NCBI GenBank assembly: GCA_017544265.1
Contig: JAFYEM010000030.1
Location: 1 to 64,000, forward strand
Origin: Bacteroidales bacterium
GTDB lineage: Bacteria; Bacteroidota; Bacteroidia; Bacteroidales; UBA932
DNA length: 64,000 nucleotides
Reading direction: 5' to 3'
Under the pieces are notes generated by a model. It was given only the letters and a program-made list of their open reading frames with translations. It searched no databases and had not been told where the DNA came from. Made by a program: the position numbers and the translations under genes. This document shows positions 55,587 to 64,000 of this stretch, piece after piece (position 1 is the stretch's first letter; every line of letters starts with the position of its first letter).

Positions 55587-58500
55587 ATGAATAGATTATT
55601 TTTCACCCTGGCCTTGACAGCCGTCACTCTTGGCGGCTGCAAGGTCGATGAAATCAACGAGAACGACACCATCGCTCCCGGCGGAGACACTACGCTGAGG
55701 GCCGTAATTGAAGACGGCAACCCAAAGGTGGCCTTCACCGATGATGGCGTGTTCTCATGGACAGGCAGCGAAGCCATCTCGGTCTATACCGATGCCGGCA
55801 GTTTCGTACGCTTCGACCTCACCGCCGGCGGCGGGACCTCGAGTGCGACCTTCACCGGCATGCTCGGCGAGGCAAAGACAGATAAAGTCGCTGTCTATCC
55901 CTACTCCGACGCCCACGCCCTCAGCGGCAAGGCCCTGACATTCAACCTGCCTTCCGAATACCCCTGGTCTTCCGACAGGAATGTCAACGCGCCGATGCTC
56001 GCCAAACTTGAAACCGGAGGGGAAAGCCTTTCCTTCCGCCATACGGGCGGCCTTGTAATGGTGAGATTCACAGATGTTCCCGACGAAGCACGTAAATTCG
56101 TGTTCAGCGTGGACGGCTACAAAATCTGCGGAGACTTCACCATTGCGGACATCACCGCGGACGATGCGGTGCTGACCACAGCTGAAAGCACCGAAGGCAA
56201 CAGCGTAAGCCTGACTTTTGCGACACCCGCAAAAGAAATGACCTTCTTCATACCGGTCCCCACAGGTTCCTATCCCGGATTCAGGGTAGAACTGCGCGAC
56301 GCCGCGGGGAGCACGCTTGTCGCCCGCAACAGGGCCAAGGCCTTCTCCATCGCCCGCCGCGATATGGCCCGCATGGGCAGTATAGACGGAGAAACTTTCA
56401 ACGGCCGTAAACTGCTCTTTGACTTTGGCCATAAGAACGACAGCAACTGCCCTCCGACCACATCCCCGGACAACAACGGCAATTACTGGAACAATATAGA
56501 GAAAAACAGCAGCGGTCAGAACGGACAGGGACTCACATTCGATTTGGTCTATTCCAACAATGACCCCACGCCTTATAAACTGACTCTTGTCACTAATTTC
56601 TGGAGCAATGGCTCGGCCAACGGCGGACTCACCGAAGCAAAATGGTCTGCTACTACTTCCACCTCACTCGGCGACCTAGCCGTTGGCACTGCCACCCAGG
56701 ATTATTTCTTCGCCCAGGGAGCCGATATGGTCTGCACCTTCCAGCTTTCCGGCCTAGACATAACCAAGGGCTACCGCTTCAAGTTCTTCGGAAGCCGTGC
56801 CGCCCAGAACGACAGCCAGACGCGCGAAGCGAAATACACCGTCAACGGCAACAATTCCTTCGAAGGCCTGCTGCTTATTACGGGTCCAGGCAACAATGTC
56901 CAGAACACCGATGATATACTGACCTCCAGCGTCATCTATCCCAAAGCCGACGGAACCGCTACCGTATCGATTTCCAGAGGCTCCAACACCCAAACCTCCA
57001 ACCACTATTACCAGCTCAACTGTATGAAGGTCGAGGAAATCGAGGGCGGTCTGATTCCGGTTTCCTACGATTTCAACTCCCTCGAAGTAACATCCGCAGA
57101 AGAGACCTTCCTCATGCACAGGGCCAATACCAACGGCTATGTTTTCGAGGGTGTATCCACCTTCTCCGCTGGCGAAGTCGACCTCAAGGCTGGCACCAGC
57201 GACGGCAGGGAAATAAACCTCAAAGCAGACTGTAATGTGGACGGACTCGCCTATCTGGTGGCAGATCTCGACAATATGGACTTCAGTTTCACCGCCATTT
57301 CCGATGTTCTGGCAGAAGGTTCCGCACTCAACGGCTGGAGCAACACCAACGGAGCCACACTGACATATCAGGGCAACGGCGTCTTTTCCGGAACGAACCT
57401 GACATTTGCAGGCACCAACTATAACTCCAAGACGGCTGTTTCCGACCCTGCCCGCTTCAACTTCCTGTTCAAGGGTTCATGGAGCCCTACCTTCCAGAGG
57501 CTGAACGGCACACGCCGGGAAATCGAGGCCAGCACCTACAATAATTCAGGAGCCATCCAGATCAACCCCGGTGTCTATGATGTCACGCTTAACCTTCGCG
57601 ACTTCACCTTCGACGTTGCAGCTTCCGCAATAGACCCCGACCGTATCACCGTTATGGGCTCATCCGTTCCCCGCGGAATCGGCGCCACCGACAACTACGG
57701 TTATATGTGGATGTTCAACGACATACTCGCAGCCCGCGGAAACTGGTACCTGTCGAATATATCGGTGTCCGGAAACAATACCCTCAACCTGCTTGAAAGG
57801 TATGACGAACTTGTCACCGACGGTGCTCCATACGTGATTTACGCACTTTCTCTCGGCAACGAAGGCATACATGAAGCATCTGACAAAACGGCCATCTACA
57901 ACCAGTGGAAGACCAATATGCAGACGCTCATCTCCCAGGCCCGCGCCGACGGCAAGACCGTCGTCGTGACCGGCAACTATGCCAGGGCCGACTTCGACGA
58001 TGCCGACTACACCGCTGTGAAGAACATGAATATGGAAATCCACGAGTGGGATATGCCGTCTGTGAACCTTCTCGGTGCCATCGACGACGGTCAGGGCCGC
58101 TGGGCGGCCGGCTACGATGCCGGGGACACCTATCACCCGAACACCGCAGGCCACACCGAACTGTCCTACACCATCGTTCCTTCGCTCTTCGATGCCCTCA
58201 AGGCTGGTAAAGCCCTTCCTACCCGCATCGACGGCGGAAGCAAGACTCTTTCCGGCAGGCAGGTAATTGCACTCGAGCCCGAAAACAGGATTCATCCGTT
58301 CACAATTTCCTTCGGAGTGAAGACTTCCGCAGCCGGTGCAATACTGACCTTCTTCGACGGCGAAACCGCAAAGAACATATCAGTAACCGATGCGGGCGTG
58401 CTTTCCTATGGAGGCGCCACCGGAGCGACGACTGTCGCTGACGGAGCCTGGCACCAGGTAACCCTGACGCATTTCTATGCCCGCGGCGAGACTCTTCTCT

Positions 58501-59474
58501 ACGTGGACGGCATCCTTCAGTGCAGCGTCAGCGAGAAAGTCATCACCACGGCTTTCTACGTGGGTTATGCCGCTGCCGACACCTCTGCCTCCTGGAGAGA
58601 AATCTTCTTCTGGAGAAGCGGTATGAACGCCCAGGAAATCGCAGCCATATCCGACGGGAAGATGCTTAAGAGCTCCCTTGAAATCTATGCTCCCCTTTCC
58701 GGCGGCAGCCTCGAGAACAAGGCCCAGAGCACCAATACCCTTTCCCTCGCGGACGGCTCCACCCTCGTTCCCGCAGAGGACACCACTCCCCGCCTCAACG
58801 GAGAGCCTCTCACCGAGAGCGCAGGCAGCCTTTCAATTCCCGTGATTTCCCTCACCCAGGGCTCCACGCTGACCCTTTCCAACGTACCCGGAGCCGTCTC
58901 CGACTACTGGTGGGATCCGGATTACTTCACGGTTTCCGGCAGCACGGTGACGTTCAATCCAGTCAGCGGCTACTACGGTTTCAGCATCTATACAGGTACA
59001 GAAAAATATGTCAGCGCCTGGAGGGTTACTGAAAACGGCAATAAGGCCAACCTGGAACAGGGCGGCCTATATGTCGCAGGCTACGGCATTGCCGGCTATA
59101 AGATGGCCGATGAAATCGGCTGGGCCGGCAACAACATGTACTGCCTTGCAGAAATCACCCCGGGAGTATTCCAAATCACCGGCGTGGCCGTCGTAGAGCG
59201 CGACCCGGATGTACAGGGCGGAAAATTCCGTTACGACTACTGGTCCGTGAAGTACTTCTTCCAAAGCGGATGGGGCGGCGAAGCGTCCAAGGGCGTGAGC
59301 ATCTCGGGTGGTGCCGCCTCCTCCCTCAAGCAGGGAAGCGACGGTAACCTCGGCCTTAACTCCAACCTGGAACTTGGCGGAACATACCGAATGAAGATAG
59401 ACTTCACCGGTGCCACCATCTCCGGGGCCAGCGTTACCTCCGGAACTGAAACAGTTATATTCGATAAATTGTGA
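55587..59474 (+). CDS. Multidomain fimbrillin-like / SGNH hydrolase / LamG-like lipoprotein
   Basis: A 1295-residue lipoprotein (LTAVTLGGCKVDE). Domains in order: fimbrillin-like (about 20-270, VFSWTGSEAISVYTDA), a galactose-binding-like sandwich (about 275-485), a SusF-like module (about 490-680), an SGNH hydrolase (about 685-870), a LamG-like sandwich (about 885-1040), and a C-terminal unit (about 1080-1295) matching the preceding protein (YFFQSGWGGEASKG). In the SGNH domain, block I is VMGSSVPRG rather than GDS, block III is SLGNEG and block V is DTYHPNTAGH, so the Ser and Asp-His parts of the triad are present. It may de-esterify an acylated glycan. Start is 2 nt after the upstream stop. 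Confidence 0.78.
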   Translation: MNRLFFTLALTAVTLGGCKVDEINENDTIAPGGDTTLRAVIEDGNPKVAFTDDGVFSWTGSEAISVYTDAGSFVRFDLTAGGGTSSATFTGMLGEAKTDKVAVYPYSDAHALSGKALTFNLPSEYPWSSDRNVNAPMLAKLETGGESLSFRHTGGLVMVRFTDVPDEARKFVFSVDGYKICGDFTIADITADDAVLTTAESTEGNSVSLTFATPAKEMTFFIPVPTGSYPGFRVELRDAAGSTLVARNRAKAFSIARRDMARMGSIDGETFNGRKLLFDFGHKNDSNCPPTTSPDNNGNYWNNIEKNSSGQNGQGLTFDLVYSNNDPTPYKLTLVTNFWSNGSANGGLTEAKWSATTSTSLGDLAVGTATQDYFFAQGADMVCTFQLSGLDITKGYRFKFFGSRAAQNDSQTREAKYTVNGNNSFEGLLLITGPGNNVQNTDDILTSSVIYPKADGTATVSISRGSNTQTSNHYYQLNCMKVEEIEGGLIPVSYDFNSLEVTSAEETFLMHRANTNGYVFEGVSTFSAGEVDLKAGTSDGREINLKADCNVDGLAYLVADLDNMDFSFTAISDVLAEGSALNGWSNTNGATLTYQGNGVFSGTNLTFAGTNYNSKTAVSDPARFNFLFKGSWSPTFQRLNGTRREIEASTYNNSGAIQINPGVYDVTLNLRDFTFDVAASAIDPDRITVMGSSVPRGIGATDNYGYMWMFNDILAARGNWYLSNISVSGNNTLNLLERYDELVTDGAPYVIYALSLGNEGIHEASDKTAIYNQWKTNMQTLISQARADGKTVVVTGNYARADFDDADYTAVKNMNMEIHEWDMPSVNLLGAIDDGQGRWAAGYDAGDTYHPNTAGHTELSYTIVPSLFDALKAGKALPTRIDGGSKTLSGRQVIALEPENRIHPFTISFGVKTSAAGAILTFFDGETAKNISVTDAGVLSYGGATGATTVADGAWHQVTLTHFYARGETLLYVDGILQCSVSEKVITTAFYVGYAAADTSASWREIFFWRSGMNAQEIAAISDGKMLKSSLEIYAPLSGGSLENKAQSTNTLSLADGSTLVPAEDTTPRLNGEPLTESAGSLSIPVISLTQGSTLTLSNVPGAVSDYWWDPDYFTVSGSTVTFNPVSGYYGFSIYTGTEKYVSAWRVTENGNKANLEQGGLYVAGYGIAGYKMADEIGWAGNNMYCLAEITPGVFQITGVAVVERDPDVQGGKFRYDYWSVKYFFQSGWGGEASKGVSISGGAASSLKQGSDGNLGLNSNLELGGTYRMKIDFTGATISGASVTSGTETVIFDKL

Positions 59475-59479
59475 GCCCT

Positions 59480-59611
59480 ATGAAAACTGAATATAAAACC
59501 CCTGCGATGCGTCTGCGGGATATAGATTTCGCTCGCAATTTCCTCGCCTCAGGGAAAGGCGAAAACACCAACCCTTGGGATATGGACTGGAACTATGACA
59601 GTGACAATTAA
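59480..59611 (+). CDS. Tiny peptide 1 (43 aa), Bacteroidota small-ORF type
   Basis: ATG at 59480, stop at 59609-59611. It begins MKTEYKTPAMRLRD, contains FLASGKGEN and ends in an acidic/Trp-rich tail (NPWDMDWNYDSDN). It starts 5 nt after the large lipoprotein gene. No signal peptide or membrane segment is visible. It shares the opening M-x-x-x-Y-x-x-P, length and acidic tail with two neighbours, so it is probably real despite its size. Function unknown. Confidence 0.6.
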   Translation: MKTEYKTPAMRLRDIDFARNFLASGKGENTNPWDMDWNYDSDN

Positions 59612-59633
59612 TTCTATTTATTTTATTATTGAT

Positions 59634-59768
59634 ATGAAACTAGTGTATTCAGCACCTAAGGCCGAGATGGTACCGGTGCTTGTCGAGGAAGGATTCCTCG
59701 GACTTTCCGGAGGGCAGGGAAATGCCACCGGAGAGGACATGACAGTAACAACTGAAGAGGATTGGTAA
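59634..59768 (+). CDS. Tiny peptide 2 (44 aa), same family as its neighbours
   Basis: ATG at 59634, stop at 59766-59768. It begins MKLVYSAPKAEMVPVLVEEG, continues FLGLSGGQGNATGEDM and ends TEEDW. The opening Y-x-x-P, the FL-x-SG centre and the GEDMT near the end are shared with peptides 1 and/or 3. It ends 3 nt before the 669-residue lipoprotein gene. Function unknown. Confidence 0.65.
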   Translation: MKLVYSAPKAEMVPVLVEEGFLGLSGGQGNATGEDMTVTTEEDW

Positions 59769-59771
59769 ACT

Positions 59772-61781
59772 ATGAAAAAATTACTTCTTATTGCAGCAAT
59801 GGCGGCGATAGCCGCAGGCTGCGCAAAAGAACCGGCCAATCCTGAAACAGAAAAGGTCAATGATTCTGAAGATGCTCAGGTCCCCCAGACAGAGCTTGTA
59901 AGCTACAGTTTTTCCGCCACCCTTGAGGCGCCCGTCAGCGACGACCCCGTGGAAGGAAAAGCATCTATCTCCGACGCAGGCGTATTCTCCTGGAGTGCAG
60001 GCGACGAAATCGCCGTCTGGAACGCTGCGGAGAGCGCATTCGTAACCTTTACCTGCAACGCGGGCGACGGTGTTTTCACCGCCAGCGCAACCCCCGGCGC
60101 CGAGTTTACCAAGGCATACTATCCGGCTTCGGTAGCCGTAGCGGGAAATCCCGACCAGGTCAATCTGGCTTCCAGCTACAGCCTTGCGGAATCCACCTCC
60201 GGCAAGTTCTTCCCCATGGTCGCTACCGTCAGCGGCAGCAACCTGGCTTTCACCCATCTGGGCTCCCTGCTCAAATTTACCATCAATGATGTCCCTGCTG
60301 ACGCCACAAGCCTCACCCTGACATCAGCGACGGCCGTTCTGAGCGGCAACTTCGCAGTCCAGTCCGGGCAGATCAATGCCGGCAGCGGCGCAGGAAGCGT
60401 CAGCGTCTCCATTTCGCACTCCGTGAAAGAGAACCTCGCTTTCTACTTCCCCGTCCCGGTCGGAAACTACAGCTACACCATCACCCTCGGTGACGGCACC
60501 ACCACCATGCTCACCCAGGCTACTACCAGTGCCAAGACTCTCGCAAGAGCTTCCTTCCATGGACTTAAGGCGCTGACGGTATCTTCTCCCACTACAACCT
60601 ACAGAGTTTGTGGTTGGTTTGCCTATAATGGAAATAATTCTGAATGGACTAACAACGAAGCCTTGACTGTCCCCTTTGTGGAATCAGATGTTTACGGCTG
60701 GCTGAAAGCCTGCAATGTGGGTACCCGCGACGGTCATGTTTCATTCAAACTTATCGAAGGCGTCGGCTCATGGGATAATTCCATAGGTACAACCGAAACA
60801 AACGGGCAACATAATATGCTTGGAACCATGCTGGGACTTGCAAATGCAGGAGGTGGCAATGATATTACTCTTTATACAACTAAAGTTGCCCTACTTGATG
60901 TTTACTATAATCCGTCGGAATCCAAACTATTCGTAGTAGAAGCCGGTACGCAAGTAACAAAACCAGTATTCCCTGCTATGGATACAAATATGGCATCCTA
61001 TACACTTATTGGATATCATTCAGAAGATTCATGGTCAAAAGATTACCTACTGGAAGGTGCTCAAGGCTCAACAGATTGGTGGGTCGCACGAAATGTTACA
61101 ACGGCTGGTTCGAATCCTCATATAGACGTTAAATTCAGAAAAGACGGTAATTGGACCACAAAACTCGGTTGCGTAAAATACGATGGAGTTAACGATGACA
61201 GCTGGAATAAAACAGCAGGGGCTCTTTTCGACCTTAAATCACACAACAATGATGCTGACAGTCACAATATCACATTCTACGGCGAAAGCGGCAGCTATAA
61301 CATTTATTTAAATTCCAACCTAACATCAGCAGTTATCCTTCCATCTAGCACTCCTTTCGTTGTCCCGTCCATTCATGAAGTTGCGCTCCATTATTCTCTT
61401 ACCGGTATTTTCAGCATTAATTCCACTGATTATAACTGGAATAACGGTGACGTTGATATCGATTTGGAATTGGTTGACGGAACAACAACATGGTTAGTCG
61501 CAAAGAATGTCAGTCCTCACTCAGACAACGCTAGTAGCGGCTATTTGAAATTTAAATTCCGCCTAGACAAAGCTTGGACCGACGGCGTTGCAAGTGTCGG
61601 TGACTCAAATAATGATCCATGGAAGGATGTCGGCAATTTTTACGATTCCAATGTCTCAACTTCTTCAAAGGACATACAAGTCTACGCACCTGCTAATGTA
61701 TGTCCGGTCGATGTGTATCTTAAAACCGATCTTTCAAAATTCGGAGTATTTACCCACGGTTCAGCCCCGGTATTTCCGTAA
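59772..61781 (+). CDS. Fimbrillin-like lipoprotein with tandem SusF-like modules
   Basis: A 669-residue lipoprotein (AAIAAGCAKEPA). Residues about 40-275 are fimbrillin-like (VFSWSAGDEIAVWNAAES, FPMVATVSGSNLAFTHLG, FYFPVPVGNYSYTI). Three related modules of about 110-130 residues follow, recognisable by YRVCGWFAYNGN, YTLIGYHSEDSWSKDYLLEG and YSLTGIFSINSTDYNW at their starts and VDVYYNP / YNIYLNS / VDVYLKTDLSKFGVF at their ends, resembling the binding modules of SusE/SusF. The fimbrillin part is GC-rich like its neighbours, while the module part (from about 60600) is clearly AT-richer, suggesting separate origins. Confidence 0.78.
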   Translation: MKKLLLIAAMAAIAAGCAKEPANPETEKVNDSEDAQVPQTELVSYSFSATLEAPVSDDPVEGKASISDAGVFSWSAGDEIAVWNAAESAFVTFTCNAGDGVFTASATPGAEFTKAYYPASVAVAGNPDQVNLASSYSLAESTSGKFFPMVATVSGSNLAFTHLGSLLKFTINDVPADATSLTLTSATAVLSGNFAVQSGQINAGSGAGSVSVSISHSVKENLAFYFPVPVGNYSYTITLGDGTTTMLTQATTSAKTLARASFHGLKALTVSSPTTTYRVCGWFAYNGNNSEWTNNEALTVPFVESDVYGWLKACNVGTRDGHVSFKLIEGVGSWDNSIGTTETNGQHNMLGTMLGLANAGGGNDITLYTTKVALLDVYYNPSESKLFVVEAGTQVTKPVFPAMDTNMASYTLIGYHSEDSWSKDYLLEGAQGSTDWWVARNVTTAGSNPHIDVKFRKDGNWTTKLGCVKYDGVNDDSWNKTAGALFDLKSHNNDADSHNITFYGESGSYNIYLNSNLTSAVILPSSTPFVVPSIHEVALHYSLTGIFSINSTDYNWNNGDVDIDLELVDGTTTWLVAKNVSPHSDNASSGYLKFKFRLDKAWTDGVASVGDSNNDPWKDVGNFYDSNVSTSSKDIQVYAPANVCPVDVYLKTDLSKFGVFTHGSAPVFP

Positions 61782-61794
61782 TCACTGATAACTG

Positions 61795-61818
61795 AAGGGC
61801 CGGTTCCGGCCGGCCCTT
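61795..61818 (+). terminator. Terminator-like hairpin between lipoprotein and peptide 3
   Basis: Perfect 9-bp stem AAGGGCCGG/CCGGCCCTT with 6-nt loop, followed by a short T-run (TTTC). It lies 13 bp past the stop of the 669-residue lipoprotein gene and 17 bp before peptide 3, so it may terminate or attenuate transcription. Confidence 0.5.
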
Positions 61819-61835
61819 TCAATTAAGGAAAGAAC

Positions 61836-61976
61836 ATGACAAAAAAGACCTACAACACTCCGGTAATACTCTGGACTGCTTGCCTTACTGAGAAAAGTTT
61901 CGTGGCATCTACGCGTGCCGAAGGTGAGGACATGACTGAAGTATCGGACCAGTATTCCGATTTCCTCAGTTGGTAA
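61836..61976 (+). CDS. Tiny peptide 3 (46 aa), same family as its neighbours
   Basis: ATG at 61836, stop at 61974-61976. It begins MTKKTYNTPVILWTACLTEK, continues FVASTRAEGEDMT and ends FLSW. It shares the Y-x-x-P opening, the GEDMT motif and the terminal acidic/Trp region with peptide 2. It precedes the next lipoprotein gene by 19 nt. Function unknown. Confidence 0.65.
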   Translation: MTKKTYNTPVILWTACLTEKSFVASTRAEGEDMTEVSDQYSDFLSW

Positions 61977-61995
61977 TGCTTTAAAAATCAAAACC

Positions 61996-64000
61996 ATGAA
62001 ATATTCAGCTTTGATTCTCCCGGCCATCCTCATGCTAAGCCTCGGATGCGCCAAAGAAAACAACAACCATGAAACTGAAGTCCCTGCAGGTGAGTTCGTC
62101 GAATACAGCTTCAACGCGGAAGGCGAGGCCGTCAAGGCGACCATAGACATGGACAACGGCGGTACGTTTGCCTGGAGCGCCGGTGATAAAATCGCCGTCC
62201 TCAACAGCATAGACAGTAAATACTACGTTTTCTCCGCCCAGGCCGCCGACGGCGTCTTCAAGGGCTCTGCTCCCGCAGGTGCCGACTTCAATACGGCATA
62301 CTACCCTGCCTCGGTGGTGCTTTCCGCCGAGGAAATCGCTGCCGGGGTCTCCTCCGCGGCAGTCGCCGACGCCAATGCCTTATCTCTGCCCGCAAGCTAT
62401 ACCCTCTCCGAGGCTTCCGCAGGGAAAGCTTTCCCCATGAGGGGAACTGTTTCCTCCAACAACATCAGTTTCACCCATCTGGGCGCGCTGATCCGCGTCA
62501 GCGTTAACGAAGTACCCGCCGACGCGACCACCATCACACTCTCCTCTTCAAAGAAAATCGCAGGTGAATTCACCGCCACCCTCTCCGGCAACAATTACTG
62601 CATCGCCGCCGCAGACGGGGCATCGAGCGTCAGCATAGACCTGAACCTTAACGCAACTGAGGACCTCGAAGTGTACTTCCCGATTCCGGTGGGCACCTAC
62701 AACCTTTCGCTTACGGTTTCCGCCGGTTCATTCACCCTGCTTTCACAGCCGGGCAGTTCTGACAGGACCTGGGAAAGGGCCAATTACGCAAAGATGGACC
62801 CTCTCTACATTCCCGAACTGACCACCGACTACAAGCTCATAGGACGCTACAACATAGGCGATACTGAATACAACTGGGGCACTGAATCCCTGGTGCTGCT
62901 GGAGAGCGTCACCGACCACTACGGCTGGTTCAAGGCCACCGTCAACGTGCCGGACTTCTATATAGACTTCAAACTCTATAAGGAGGACGGCGGCATCTAT
63001 ACCGGAAACTCCGTTTCCAACGGAAGGAAGATTGTCGGGACCATGATTTCCGTCGCTGACGACAGTCAGGGCGACAATTTCACCGTCTATACCAACCGTC
63101 ACGCACTGGATGTGTATTTCTCGCCGGTGCAGAGGAAACTCTTCACCCTCCCTATGGGTGCAGACTTCGTGGTTCCCACCACCGAGGCCGGCAGCGCCGT
63201 GGATGAATACGCCCTTATCGGCTGGCACGCGGACGACGGATGGGCAAGCGATTTCTTCCTCGAGGGCGTCTATGGCTTCGACGATTGGAGAGTCGTCAGA
63301 ATCGGCACAAATGCGGCTGATACTTCTGACGAGCCTCACTTCTCCTTCAAGTTCCGCCGCAACGGCGGCTGGAGCGAGCAGATCGGCGGTATCTATGACT
63401 ACAAGCGCAAGGCCAACACCTTCTGCTACGCCAAGACGAGCAACAATTCAGATCTGTCATTCTATCCCGGAGCAGCCGGAGAATACGACATCTACCTGAA
63501 CAAAGATCTTGCAGGACTGTTCGTACTCCCTGCCGGAACTGCCTTCAACGTCCCCGGACGCAAGGAACAGGAAGACCTCGTGTCTATCCTCTCCGTCATC
63601 GGCGGAATCAACGGCACCAACTGGAGTCAGGCATATCCTCTGGAATTCGCTTCCGCCGACAACCATGAATGGTACGCCCTCAAGGATGCCTATAAGATTG
63701 ACGGATGGGGCGCCATGGTGTTCAAGCTTTACAACGGCGGCTGGGGCAAAGGCTTGAATATCGGCTGGCCTGCCGCACTGGACGGTGCAATCGGTGACAT
63801 GAACACTGTCTATCCCCTCTGGCTCCGCGATAGCGACGCTGACATTCCGAACATCCAGCTCGGCACCGACGGCGGCCACGCAGATATCTATATCAAGGCC
63901 GATCTCTCCGAGATATTCACCCTTACCCACGGAGCTCCGTTCGCAGTGCCTTCATCTTCACCTGCAGTTGCGCCAAAAGCGGTTTTCATAGGCGACTCCA
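61996..64000 (+). CDS. Fimbrillin-like / SusF-like / SGNH lipoprotein, 3' end cut by window edge
   Basis: About 668 codons are visible. The lipoprotein signal is MKYSALILPAILMLSLGCAK. The fimbrillin-like part (FAWSAGDKIAVLNSIDS, FPMRGTVSSNNISFTHLGAL) is followed by three SusF-like modules homologous to those of the previous lipoprotein (DEYALIGWHADDGWASDFFL matches its YTLIGYHSEDSWSKDYLLEG). The last bases read AVFIGDS, the block I GDS of an SGNH hydrolase, so an esterase domain probably continues beyond the window. It starts 19 nt after tiny peptide 3. Confidence 0.8.
   Translation, partial: MKYSALILPAILMLSLGCAKENNNHETEVPAGEFVEYSFNAEGEAVKATIDMDNGGTFAWSAGDKIAVLNSIDSKYYVFSAQAADGVFKGSAPAGADFNTAYYPASVVLSAEEIAAGVSSAAVADANALSLPASYTLSEASAGKAFPMRGTVSSNNISFTHLGALIRVSVNEVPADATTITLSSSKKIAGEFTATLSGNNYCIAAADGASSVSIDLNLNATEDLEVYFPIPVGTYNLSLTVSAGSFTLLSQPGSSDRTWERANYAKMDPLYIPELTTDYKLIGRYNIGDTEYNWGTESLVLLESVTDHYGWFKATVNVPDFYIDFKLYKEDGGIYTGNSVSNGRKIVGTMISVADDSQGDNFTVYTNRHALDVYFSPVQRKLFTLPMGADFVVPTTEAGSAVDEYALIGWHADDGWASDFFLEGVYGFDDWRVVRIGTNAADTSDEPHFSFKFRRNGGWSEQIGGIYDYKRKANTFCYAKTSNNSDLSFYPGAAGEYDIYLNKDLAGLFVLPAGTAFNVPGRKEQEDLVSILSVIGGINGTNWSQAYPLEFASADNHEWYALKDAYKIDGWGAMVFKLYNGGWGKGLNIGWPAALDGAIGDMNTVYPLWLRDSDADIPNIQLGTDGGHADIYIKADLSEIFTLTHGAPFAVPSSSPAVAPKAVFIGDS

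Overview
The window is chromosomal DNA from a Bacteroidota bacterium, most likely a fairly GC-rich member of the order Bacteroidales. The evidence is a SusC/SusD pair, BACON and fimbrillin-like lipoproteins, many lipoprotein signal peptides with a Cys just after a short hydrophobic stretch, F-type ATPase genes in the order atpD-C-B-E-F-H-A-G, and repeated -7 promoter boxes of the TAnnTTTG type upstream of genes. I cannot name the genus.

Layout. 1-6.5 kb: the 5' part of gyrB (cut by the window edge), then a two-gene operon of a TPR protein and an outer-membrane beta-barrel. 6.5-12.3 kb: a five-gene tripartite ABC export operon (ATPase, two permeases, membrane-fusion protein, TolC-like channel). 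12.4-17.5 kb: ftsE-nth, a phosphotransbutyrylase-type gene with acetate kinase, a short ComEC-like membrane protein and a lytic transglycosylase. 17.5-20.3 kb: a putative porin. 20.3-27.2 kb: the complete F1Fo ATP synthase operon. 27.2-30.5 kb: mannose-6-phosphate isomerase and an M3 peptidase. 30.6-40.9 kb: a five-gene operon (BACON/OB-fold lipoprotein, NUC1 endonuclease, EEP-family hydrolase, TonB-dependent receptor, DUF5689-like lipoprotein) that looks like an extracellular nucleic-acid scavenging system. 41-46.5 kb: a YgjP-like metallopeptidase, aroK, recJ, pnp and rpsO. 46.8-64 kb: a polysaccharide utilisation locus (SusC, SusD, GH30, surface glycan-binding lipoprotein, a 1295-residue SGNH-containing lipoprotein), followed by three tiny related peptides (43-46 aa) interleaved with two fimbrillin/SusF-like lipoproteins; the last runs off the edge just as an SGNH hydrolase domain begins.

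The most unusual content is a family of eight palindromic elements between 20.05 and 28.2 kb, all inserted in frame inside protein-coding genes (the porin, atpG twice, atpB twice, manA three times). Each is a stem of about 18-27 bp around a loop of exactly 16 nt. The loop is conserved (TGAACAGGGGGACTAT or TGAATAGGGTGTCGAT) and is used in both orientations, while stem sequences differ between copies yet stay self-complementary. They add recognisable peptides (GAEQGDYAPRN or STPYS) to conserved enzymes. The architecture recalls Rickettsia palindromic elements, but I know of no described family like it in Bacteroidota.

A second theme is that four genes (ftsE, the comEC-like gene, the porin, the ygjP-like gene) have the -7 box only 4-6 nt before the start codon, which predicts leaderless mRNAs.
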